Source: Pelecanus crispus
Lineage: Eukaryota > Chordata > Aves > Pelecaniformes > Pelecanidae
Length of the DNA stretch: 64,000 nucleotides
Assembly (NCBI RefSeq): GCF_030463565.1
Contig: NC_134655.1
Coordinates: 3,484,372-3,548,371, forward strand
Direction of reading: 5' to 3'
Shown here: positions 53,703 through 64,000 of the stretch, piece by piece
Layout of the letters: every line of letters starts with the position of its first letter
How positions within the stretch are numbered: position 1 is the stretch's first letter
Notes under the pieces: generated by a model
The model's input: the letters and a program-made list of their open reading frames with translations, nothing else
Database searches by the model: none
Told to the model about the DNA's origin: nothing
Position numbers and translations under genes: made by a program

Positions 53703-56700
53703 TGAAGTGCAGTTGCTTCGCGTCCCAAAGAAAAGTGGTGGGGAAGGGTCAGTGCGAGCGCTCCTGTGTTCCCCTCATGGAGATGGCCAGGCTCCCATGC
53801 CCAAAATAATAATTTGGGTCAAAATCTAGCACAAATCTCCTGCCAGAGCCTAGGGATACTATGCTGAACAGCGCTGGAAGCGATGAGGAGCGGTAGCGGG
53901 AGATCTCCTCGGCTCCCCGGCTGACCTTGCCCGAGGAGGGCCTGGCTGCCTGGCGGGTGCCCAGGCTGTGGTCTGATGGCCAGCGCATCTCCAAGGAACT
54001 TTCTACCTTCAGTTTGGCAGGATAGAAAAAAAAAAAAAAGCCTGTAAAGCCTGAACAGGTCTTCTATTTTTGAGTTTTCTAGAAGCACCTCTCAAGCATT
54101 TTAAGTAAACCATGACTGAATGCTCCAGTGCTCCTTTGAGCTGTTTTTTTCATTTAAAAAGAAAAACCAAAACCCGCACTGTCCAACCCACTTCTCGTTC
54201 CCTGTGTTTGCCAGGCTGCCTCTCCACCGTGCCGTATGCCCGTTCACAGGTAGATTGGCCAGGCTGGCGTCTGGAGTTTTGTGGTGCCGTTCTTACTGTA
54301 TTGCCAGAAGAAAAGTTCCTTTTTGATTTTTTTTCTGGCTCGCCCGGGCCAGGATCCTGCAAAGATCTGCTCTCTCCCTTGGGACCTCGGCTCATCCCTG
54401 CCTAGCGCCGAGTTGGTCTCGCTTGGAGATAGAGCGGAGGTTTTTAGTGCGATGCTGCGCCTTGAAGACCTCCCCTTGTGTCTCCTCCTTCCGTGTCGGA
54501 GGTGGCTCGCCGCTTGGCTGGCGCTGGCTGGGCAGATCCTGCTGCAGCGGGGAGCAGGCTGGCAGAGAGGGTCCGTGGGACCATGTAGGAGGTGGGTACC
54601 GGAGGCTAGCTCTAAACGAGCGCTGCGTAGGAGAGCCCGTGGGCTGTACGGGCATGTTCAGTGGCCGCTGGTTTTAGGCAGAATGAGTCTTTGTTTTCAC
54701 TAGCTCTGCTGTTGTGTAGAAGGCCAAGTTTGCAGCCAAGTCTTTCCAAGATGAAGAATTTTCCTTTCAATGAAGACACAACCCTGTAATTTTATCATCT
54801 TGGACTGACTCTCATTGGCTTAATATGCCCTAACAGGTGTGGAAACCTCCAGTTTTTAGCACTTGTGGTTTTGAAAATACAGGCTTGTTGCACAGAAATA
54901 GTAACCAAAGCGTTTAGGTTTGTTTAATTTCAGCCTTTAGTTATTTTGGGTTAAGAGACTGTGTGAACCTTCTCATTTCAAATTGAATAGTCTATTTTAG
55001 CTATGACTGAATTTACAAAAAAAACCAAAAAATTCACTAGAACTTTTTTTTCATATACATCCATATCCAGCTACAGTTTTGCAGCAGATTGCTTAGTGAA
55101 GTGGATCAAAAGCACCTCAGTCTGCCGCCTCAGGCTTCCGTCGCTGTGCACAGGATGGATACAATACTTGCCATGTAACTTTACTCAAGCTTTCCTTACA
55201 CAAGCCGGAGTCTGTCTCCCAAGGTACAAAATGCACCTCAGCCTCAGTTAGGATAAGGTCAAACATTTGTTTTCTGGCACCTTTGGTTTTTCAGCAGCTT
55301 TATAGTCACAAGGCTAAAATGGAATGAAATAGGCTGTATCAGTGAAAGTGTGTTTTGAGATCTGGAAAATCTTTATCTTTTGAATCTCGTAGAAAACAGC
55401 TCATTTTCGTGGGTCAGTTCAGACTGGTCAACCTAGCTGCAGCGTCATGGTAAGGTGTCACCCATAGCAAACCAGGCCTTTACAGCTGCTGCACAGAACA
55501 CAGCCATATATCCAAATTATCTGATGTCACTGGTGGTACCGAGTATCTTCCATAACTGAAAGTCTTTTGTCTAACACACAATAGCGTTTCCCTTATAAGC
55601 TGTGCTTCCCAGGTTCTGGCATCTTGGCAAGAGAAATACCCACGTCCAGTTAAGTTACCCTGATGTGAAGCTGCACAACCTCTCTGAACAGAAAACTCAC
55701 CAGATTAACACATCTGGGTCTTAAGATTATCTCAGTGGAAGGTTCAGTAGTTTCAGAGAAGATCACTGATTCATCTGGAGGACCCTGATCTGGAGTCATT
55801 GAAACGCCTTATTTATAACAACCTGTATTTTAAAAAATAAACAAGTGAAAAAAACCCCAAAACCTCAGATGCTCGTTAAGTAGCCAGGAGTCCCCCAATC
55901 CTGTGTCCAATGTTCTTGGGAACAAGGTGTGATCCAACACTCTCTGCATTCATCTGGCTAATACACATCATCTGGGACAAGTTTAATAGATACAGAATTA
56001 GAAATTAAGACTCTCCTGGAATTCGAAAATGCCTCTCCTTCACTGAAATCTGACAAGTCAGTGCTGTTTCCAAAGTGAAAAACTCTTGAGTTGTCACAGA
56101 GTAAATTCTGTTGCAAGCCACTGATGTCAGTTTTACATCAGCTCATACGGGTGCTTGGTCCAGCAGCCTCTCGCCTGCCTCGCGTCCCTTGGTGGCAGCA
56201 AGCACCTGTGAGAGGGGTGAGCACAGCTCTCGCGTTCAGTATTTCTGGTTTGTTGAGAGGAAAGAAAAAAAAAAGGGCTAAATTATTTGAATCAAATACA
56301 GGTTCATTTTACCATGCATGAAATCAGTGGAATAAATACCAGTTTCCAGGGCTCTGATGGGAAATGATATAGTAGATAATGATAGGATTAATGTTATCCT
56401 AAAACTTATTTTCTTGTTTGGCATTATAGAAGCATGCAGAAATACGGTATTCCAGCAGCCCACCGTAGCCTGGTACTCCACTGGTTAATAGTGGAGCCTC
56501 TGCAGCTGCTGCCTGAAACATCGTGTTTCCAGGCTTGATGGAGCCCATTTTACCAGTGCACAGCTCCTGCACAGAATTTCTTTTTTTTAACCACACCCTA
56601 GATGCTTTCATTTTAGTATGGCTACATTATCTTCTTTTAAGATGCTCTTTTTTTTTTTTTTTCCCTTTTTACATAACATTTTTAGAAAGCATCTCTGCAG

Positions 56701-59700
56701 AACAGTTTGACACACCCTAAAGGTCAGGCTTTGATTCAAAATTCAGCATTGGTCTTGATACCAGAGCAATGGTTGGGTTTTGTTTGTTGGTTCCCCCCCC
56801 CCCCCACACTTCCAGTTGACTGGATAATTTAAGTAGTAGCTGTGAATTTGTATCATGTCTACTAGGTCATGAATGAAAACCACTGAAGAGGTAAGATTTT
56901 TTTGGTTTTGTATCCTATGAAACACATCTCTCAAATTTCCTAAGGAGAGTTTGAGAGCCGTACACATACGTGCTCAGATGCAAGAAAAAAGAGACCATGT
57001 ATACAGTGTAGGCTTCTTCAGCATTTTCGGTTTAACCTGCTGTACAATTTTATGCTTGGACGGACCTGAAGCCCTTCGTTCCCTGCTAATGTTAGAAACG
57101 AGATTGTGTGGAACCATTTGCCAACCTGCTGACATTAGGCAGGTGATGGGAGCAGCCAGGAGAGATGTACGCGTTTGTTCTCTGGCTCCAGCGATGCTTG
57201 AAGCTTAGAATTTTGCCCATGCTTTAGGCAGTTTTTTCTACAGTGCCAGACTGGGAACTCAAACTGCGTATCCTAACAGATCATTAAAAGGAGGAGCTGG
57301 GAAGGATTACAAAGCCAGAGTGAGCTGGTGAGAACGTACGGGATTTGTGTTCACATAAACTTTAATCTTCAGAGCAGTAGTAGGATTGTGGGTATAAATC
57401 TTAATATTTTTGCCTAATTTGTCCTTAAATTCCAATGCTCCTACCTGGTACTGCTGACAGTGCAGTGAGTGCTTTACAATCACATACGGAGGCAGTGGCC
57501 CTGCCTCTCCCTGAAGGGCAGAGAAGTTTGCCAGCAGGTAACTCCACTTTTTATTTAGGATAAAAAGGCAAAAGCTAACCTTGTGCATGGACACTGTAAC
57601 AAATCCCTTCTAATTTTTCTACCCCTAAGTCTTTGCTGACTCCACAGAGCCGCAGCTGGCTGATAATTTATAGAGTACGTAAAGAAACGTTCCCTGCTGT
57701 AAAATGCTCAAGTTCAAAGTAGGTACGGTCACCTACGGAGCTGAACTCAGTAGACATCCATGGTGAATGCAGAACAGCCCAAACATAACATCTCCTCTGT
57801 CTGGAAGGCCTGATCTGCACGAGCAGCAGAGCGCTCCGAGGAGCTTCTTCCCATTGACAGTTTCAGAAGACAAAAGCCAAGCAGAACTGAATCGATGCTT
57901 CCTCCTGTCTCTTCTCTTTTACTTGGTGCTGGGACGGCTCTTTGGGGTGTCACCTCCGCAGCCTGCCTACCCCGGAGCACCCAAACTTTGGTTTGTGCTG
58001 TAAGAAATTGCCCTCGTTAAGGAGGTAGGAGAGAAACTGAGAAAAAGACAAGATCTGCTTACTCCTTCAGTGCTCAGTGGTTCGGGAACTGAGCGAATTA
58101 CGAATTAACAAAGCAGACTTGTAAGTTCCAAAGTTTAAATTAAGTGTAATTTAAGAAATATATTTAAGCATGATAAAATGGAAAGCCTATGAGTGGATCA
58201 GGTAACTAGAAATAGGGAAAGAGCACCTGGCAGAGTTTTGGTGAGGAATCTTCTCACCGAGAGGCAGAAAAAAACCCCCGTCCATTGCACCTTGCAGGAA
58301 CTGTGAAACCGCAGAGAAATATTGGTAGAGCGTTAGCATTTCCTAGTGGGTTCTCACCCACCTTCCCCTAGAGGGCTCTGTTTCTCAAAAAGTCCAGAAA
58401 TAGCATCTGCTAAATCAAAAGTGGGGATGTCCCGGCGGCAGCCCCGGCGTGGGCGGCGGGCGGGGGGCAGATCCCCCAAACCTCTCTCACCTCTGGTTCG
58501 TTCCGTTCACTGAACGCACGGTTCAATGGCAAATCTATTGGGAGGCTACAACTGGGCTTTTGTCTTTTTATTAGTTGGTGGTTATTGTTAGACTAATTTG
58601 TTACCCATTTTTTAAGTAGGCAGTATTAAAGGTCTAAAGCAAAAGAGAGGAGCTGATTGCATTAAAATACATAAACGTGCAGTTAAGATTGATGAGGGGA
58701 GTATGTCTGATATTTATATTGAATATCAAAATACATGCCCCAAACACCATCGGCTTTGATTGTCCAAGAAAATCTGTATTACAAATCAACTCAATTTTAA
58801 ACTGTAGTATTAAAACCCCATAGCAAAATACACGATACATGTGTAAAAGCCTTTTAATGTAAATGGTCTTGCTCTAGACTCATTCAGTGATGCTCTGTTT
58901 CTGCAATCTAGGCATATAAGGTTGAGAGCCTGTGTTTGGGGGAGGAAAAAGAAAAAAAAGGCTGTTTCTCAGTCTCCCTCCTGAAATTCTTCTGTCTCTC
59001 TGTCTCAGGAATGCTCTTTTATCTTTCCTGCAAGATACCTGTGCTTGAATATTGTTCTACTGCAAGGAGAAAAGAAAACTTAGACCTTGTGCTGAAGCCT
59101 GTTTTCCAGTGGAAGCTTAAAATGCAGAGGGTGGTTATAAAAGCAGGAAGTTTCTGAAGACTGGATCACGCGATACAGATGACGATGCAGATTATTGGTC
59201 TCCAAACCACGGCCCTTCAGTTTGATTCATATAAATATGCAGGCCAGCGCACCAAAGCCCGTGATCTGTCTAAACTTGCCGCGATCCCATTCTTTTTGGC
59301 TAAACGAAGCGGGCAGGATTGCGCAGGCGAGGGCTATGTCAGTCTAAAGTACAGCTTCTGTTTCGTATTCCTAGAAATTACTTCCTAGGATGGTCACAGG
59401 TCTAATGCCCAGATCCTTGGGGTTTTTTCAGCCCTTTGCCCTCCTGGCTTCGTTGTACTGGTTAATTTAAAAGTGCAGGTTTTGAACTGTTTGCATGGGC
59501 TTTTTTCTTTAAATATTTGCAGTATATTCTAAATATTTCGCAACAGGAGGGAAGGACCGAAAGGTGACTCAAGTGTGGAAATGAGCTTTGAGTCTCAAGC
59601 ACGTGTCGGTAATGCTTCCCCTTTCCTTGCAACTTCTTTATAATGCACAAATCCTGGTGCCCTGGTCATATCCCATCTGGAATTATGTTCTGCCGCCACA

Positions 59701-61980
59701 AGTTCTCGCAGGACTTCCTCCCTATTCCCCTACCTCGTTCTTCACCAAATGGAGAAAAAGCAAGCAAGCAGTAAAAACAGAGTACACTTTATGTTCATAA
59801 GGGGTTCATACGGCCGCAGTTGTGTCCAAAACAAGAGACTTTACACGGTGCTAAGCTTCTAATTTCAGATGACTACAGACTTCTTACGCAATGCCCTACT
59901 AGCCGATTAGATGTATATAGCTGTAGCGGAGTTAGTCCTATTGAGTAGAGCATTCTTGGTGGGTTTTATTTATTTATTTTGATTGATGGCTTGCTTAGTC
60001 CTTTGTTCCTGAATGCTCCCATCTAACCGGGGACTAGCGAGTGTCCCACTGCCCCCTCTCCTTAGTCAGCTGTGGTATGTAGCTATCTTCCACCTTACAT
60101 TACTGTGGGTGCTCAAGTTACCATGCTCACGCCGTGCACCGTGACATTTCTCCTCCGCGCTTTTTTACCGCTAGGAGATGGCATGCAAGCTATTTAAAAT
60201 AAAGTCTTGTACTAATGAAAGAATTCATTTACCGGGGAAAGTAATAGGTGACGCAAGGATGCGGTTGTGGGCTGCATCTGAGAGGAGCCTTCCTTTCTGA
60301 GTCAGCATTAAGGAATTTAACCGTTGCCTTTGAAGAAAGCAGCACGAAGTAGAACGGGGAGAAAGACATAGATTAGAACAGTTAAATAGTTACGGCTCCT
60401 GTGGATCTGGAAGGATACCCCTTCCTTTCATCTTCTCACCCAGAGTGCCTTTAATGTGAGTATTTATTCACCTGCTGCCGGTTGTGCTTCAGGCTCTGCC
60501 GGTAAAAGCGGCTCTTAGCAGTCGTGCTTGTGTGCAGGCAGTCCCTGCTCTTGGGAGAGCTCTTTCGCTGAACAAACCCTGGAAGAGGATCTGAAAATGG
60601 AGCACTCCCAGACGCTGGGAAGGCTGGATCCAGGACCGATTTAGGATTTGACTCTTGGGCCTTGGTGAATGCTGTATTGGCATCGATACTTCCAGAACGT
60701 CCCTGCCCACTGGTGATACCCCCAGAGCTGTCCGGGTCCTCTGGTTCACAAGGACCCTGCTGGCTATTGCAAGTGCAGGGCTGCTTTACTAATTTGCAGG
60801 GGGGACCCTTGGATACACGCCAGATTCACTCTGCAGTCAATCTTGAGACCATTACCGGACCTAATTTAATTGGAACCCTGATTGCATGATTTATAGCTAT
60901 AGATGATAAACTATGGTGACACACACTGATAAACTAAGGTCTGGTCTTCTCTATCCTAATAGGTGACTACCTGACAGGTGATTTCACATCACCTATTAGT
61001 TTGTTCCCATTTGTTTCAGCTTTTATTGCTGTTGGGATTGCCATGTAACTTGGGTAAACTGATGTCTCTAACCTGTTTTTGAGGCCCATCCAGGCTTTTC
61101 CAAGCCTTCTGACAAGCCTTGCAGCAGCAGGCTCGGGCTCTCGATCCTCTGCAGCAGGGCCCACGCAGGCTGGATGTTTTCACCTGTGGGTGAGCAATGC
61201 ATTAGTTTAGCTCTCTAGATATCTTTGTATTTTGTTTCTTGTAAGCGCAGGCTTGTTTTCTTCCATTTTGCCTGCGCCTCACTTGCCCGTTGTAGGCTGT
61301 TCCTCTAAGTTTGGCCTTTCTGCCAGCAAAGAGCTGATTTTGTCAGGCGCTCAGCTTGCCATCGCAATTTTCTCAGCGGCGTCTGCATATTTAGCGAGCG
61401 TGGCAAAAAAAATAAACCTGCCAGGAAACAGAAAGGCCTCGCTATCCTACGGGGAAAAGTCAAAAGACCGTGAGCTCCTTTTTCAGAGAGCACGCAGTGC
61501 ATTACACTGCATTATAGGCTACACGTGTGCGCGCATATGTGTTGGGCCAGGCAATTCTCTGACAGCACACACAAACCATCCCTTTTAAATGGGTTTTTTT
61601 CCTTCGTTGTCTTGAAAAGTATTAGGTCTTTTAAAAATTTCCTGGGTTTTGTCCTGTACTTTGAGATGCCAGCTACAGCAGAGGTAGGTGCCCGCCAGGC
61701 CGGCGGCTGGCCTCCATTCGAAGGCTTCCTGCCAGCTGGCCCATGCTCAGCATTTATGGGTAATTTGCCCTCAAATAGGATCCACAACTGTTAATTCGGA
61801 CGTTTAGCGATTGGAAAGAGGATTCATTTCAGTGAAACCTGATCAAGTACCGAAGGAGGGCACCAACCAAAGAGGTGATTATTCCCAGAAGCTGGAGGAG
61901 CAACACCGCAGCGAGACCCGGCAGGTTTATGCTACCTGCAGGACCTGCTGCGCTGTGTTTTCCAGCAAAGGCACTTCGTG
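53703..61980. other. Intergenic ATP7A-PGK1, no gene recognised
   Basis: About 8.3 kb without a supported gene. Open frames on both strands are short and lack recognisable domains. GC-rich patches occur at 53750-54000 and 54350-54680. A 13-C run is at 56793-56805. PGAM4, found here in primates, is a primate retrogene and is absent as expected. Confidence 0.55.
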
Positions 61981-62341
61981 TGAGGCGCTGGCAGATGCAT
62001 CCCGAGCCCCAGGGCCGCACAGCGCAGCGGGGCCCTGGCAGGGCCGCGGCCCGGGCCGGCCCCTTCCCGCCGCTCTCCCCGCGCCGCGGGCGCCGAGCCG
62101 GGCGCTGCGTGCGGGACGTGACCGGGCCTCCCGCCGCAGCCCGGCCTCCCGCGGGGGCGGGCAGAGCGCCGACGGGCGGGCGGCTCGACCAGTAGCGACG
62201 CGCGGCGGGCGGCGCGGTCCAATCGGTGGCGGGCAGGGGCGGGGCGGGCTGGGTGCCGGCGGCGCTGGCGGTGGCTGCGGCAGAAGCGCGGGCGGCGGCG
62301 GAGCAGAGCGGCGGTCGGGTCGGATCGGGCACGGAGCAGCC
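61980..62341 (+). promoter_or_regulatory. PGK1: PGK1 CpG-island promoter and 5' leader
   Basis: Very GC-rich, with a CCAAT box at 62219-62223 and overlapping GC boxes (ggggcggggcggg) at 62236-62248, about 95-125 bases before the start codon. There is no TATA box. This matches the TATA-less, Sp1/NF-Y-type PGK1 promoter of mammals. The island continues downstream to about 62750. Confidence 0.75.
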
Positions 62342-62406
62342 ATGTCCCTCTCCAACAAGCTCACCCTCGATAAGGTGGACGTGAAGGGCAAGCGGGTCGT
62401 CATGAG
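62342..62406 (+). CDS. PGK1: PGK1, phosphoglycerate kinase 1, first coding exon only
   Basis: Sixty-five coding bases give the first 21 codons and two bases of the next (MSLSNKLTLDKVDVKGK then RVVMR), a near-exact match to vertebrate PGK1. The donor ATGAG|GTGAGG follows, and the next exon should begin with the rest of Arg and VDFNVP. The rest of the gene lies beyond the window. PGK1 transfers phosphate from 1,3-bisphosphoglycerate to ADP in glycolysis, in the cytosol. The start context is gcagccATGT. Confidence 0.95.
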
Positions 62407-64000
62407 GTGAGGAGCTGGGGCCCGCCGCACGCATTCCCGCCGTGCGGTGAGGGGTTGAACGGCCCGGCCCGGCCCGGCCTGGCCATGCCCGGGGCCGCCG
62501 CCCCTGGTGCCCTTGTCCCGAGGGCGGCCCTCGGCAGCGGCCGGGCCCCCCGAGGAGGGCGGGAGGCCGCGGGGGTGGCGGGCGGTGGTGCCTCCCGGGG
62601 ATGGAGGGGTGTGGGGAGCCGCCCGCGGCCTCCCGGGCCCCGGCGGGGCTCACCTGCCCGCCCTCCCCGCTGGGCCCGGGCGGCGGGGCTCGGCGGGCTC
62701 CCCGCGGGCGGGGGCCGGTTTCCGCGCAGCTTTCCTCAGGCAGCAGCAAGTGTTCTCTGTCCTCAGCAGCTTCTTGTCTCAGCCCGGCGAATTATTTTCT
62801 GTAGGGTTTTGGTTTCGGTTTTTTTTTTTTTTTTTCCCTTTCTCCCGTACGCCGACTGTTGGCAAGGCCCCGTGCATCCTGGCTTACCCGTCGAGGCAAT
62901 GTGCCTGTTTCCCCGTGAGGGGGGATGTGATTGACGGCAGGAGCGTAAATCCAGGCCTGGCAAAGCCGAGGCGGGCCCGCACCGCCTGCCCGGGGAGCTG
63001 CAACCGCAGGGGCTCTGCCTCGGGGCTTCCGCTGCCTGCACAGGTATCGCCCGCGGGCTGTTGGAGGGGAAAACTGGCCAGTCTGGCATGCTTTTATTCG
63101 GGAGCTCTACAAAAAAAGGTTATTCCCCCGTTCCCTTTTTCCTTCACGCAAATCCAAAAAGCGTTGCAATAAAAAAAAAGTGAAAATGTGGTTCTGGCCA
63201 GCTGCCCAAATACAATGATCATTCTGCTTTTTGCAGTAAGAGTCGAATCACGGGTATTCAGCACATCCTGGTGTAAAACCCTAAAAGAGGAATTCGTAGC
63301 TTATTTATAAACTATTAAGGCCTGCTGAAAGCCTAATGTTGGAATTGCTGCCAGACGTTAAGAGATAAGGGCACTGAGGTAAATCGTGGTACATCCTGCT
63401 CAAAATACTCTCATTGTGGGATTCTTCGCCCAAGGTCACCCTAATATGACTAGTATTTGTCTGTTATCTTGCTCGATGAGTAAGCAAGTGTAACAAAATT
63501 ATAGCTTCTCCTCCCTGTAGCCTGTGTCAGACAGCTTGCTCTTTTTATCTTGTCTCTCTGTCGTCTTTTGAAGTTGTTCCCTAGAAATTGATTACCAGAA
63601 ACCGGTCCTCGTAATGAGTACTGAAGAAGCTAGCTCCTAAATCTGGTACAATAAAAGATCTTTTTATTTCTGTAACAACTGGTTTGGGGTTTTGGGGTTT
63701 TTTTTGCCATCTGACTCTTCTTTCCTTTTGTGAGCTGTGGTACAGAGAACAGTCTTGCATTGGCAGAGGATGCATTAGCCAGCTCTTAGTCTCTGATGAT
63801 TAATGCACATACTTGTGCAATTCTGTGACGGGCTGCTAGAACTGAGCGAAACAGCAGATGACACACTGATCTTTGTGTTTCCCGCCTGCATCTTTTTTCC
63901 CCGAAAAGAATCACCATGTGCTCTCAGTACTACTAAAATCGATACTTCTTTTTTTCCTCTCATATTCATCATGATTTTGGCAGACTCATAACCTGCTAAT
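62407..64000 (+). other. PGK1: PGK1 intron 1 (partial)
   Basis: Starts at the exon 1 donor. The first 350 bases are still CpG-rich and the rest is AT-rich with short T runs. I found no exon encoding the next PGK1 block (VDFNVPM), so the intron continues past the window. Confidence 0.75.

Noticed and set aside
53703-61980. Search for PGAM4 or another gene between ATP7A and PGK1
   Set aside because: No phosphoglycerate mutase motifs or other coding block found. PGAM4 is a primate-specific retrocopy.
61829-62749. 306-codon minus-strand open frame over the PGK1 promoter
   Set aside because: Antisense to the PGK1 exon in a CpG island, with Pro/Arg/Ala-rich composition and no splice or domain support.

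Overview
The window is bird nuclear DNA. It has introns with GT-AG ends, CpG-island promoters, many CR1 LINE tails and an avian-type ERV LTR. The gene order MAGT1(-) / tRNA-Leu(-) / COX7B(+) / ATP7A(+) / PGK1(+) matches the block on human Xq21.1, which is autosomal in birds (the region corresponding to chicken chromosome 4). The species cannot be named. The LTR type resembles families common in Neoaves, but that is from memory and weak.

Layout. 1-2650: AT-rich DNA downstream of MAGT1 with no gene recognised. 2650-15416: MAGT1 on the minus strand (332 aa, 10 coding exons, all junctions in phase) with its probable 3'UTR. 15060-16700: GC-rich divergent promoter region between MAGT1 and COX7B, holding an intron-containing tRNA-Leu(CAA) gene. 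16701-19080: COX7B (78 aa, 3 exons). 19749-22220: a fossil ERV LTR split by CR1-type insertions, running into the CpG island that should carry the untranslated first exon of ATP7A; a near-identical inverted pair of CR1 copies brackets that island. 22221-30825: long ATP7A intron 1 with a solo-type LTR. 30855-49309: ATP7A coding exons (22 coding exons, 1498 aa). 49310-52670: ATP7A 3'UTR. 52670-61980: intergenic, one old CR1 copy. 62342-62406: first coding exon of PGK1, then intron 1 to the window end.

Function. ATP7A is the Golgi copper pump that loads cuproenzymes and exports copper. COX7B is a small subunit of cytochrome c oxidase, itself a copper enzyme. MAGT1 is an ER oxidoreductase subunit of the OST-B oligosaccharyltransferase, also linked to Mg2+ uptake. 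PGK1 is a glycolytic kinase. These are ordinary, intact, conserved host genes; their clustering is ancestral synteny and not an operon.

I did not find a new multi-gene system. The points most worth checking are: a short repeat family of about 160 bp with a constant head and a CR1-like tail, one copy having a perfect 14-bp target-site duplication; the inverted CR1 pair around the ATP7A promoter; the LTR fossil whose second half has become part of the GC-rich ATP7A promoter region; a perfect 53-bp duplication inside a MAGT1 intron; and a read-through C-terminus of MAGT1 that would add a hydrophobic helix.
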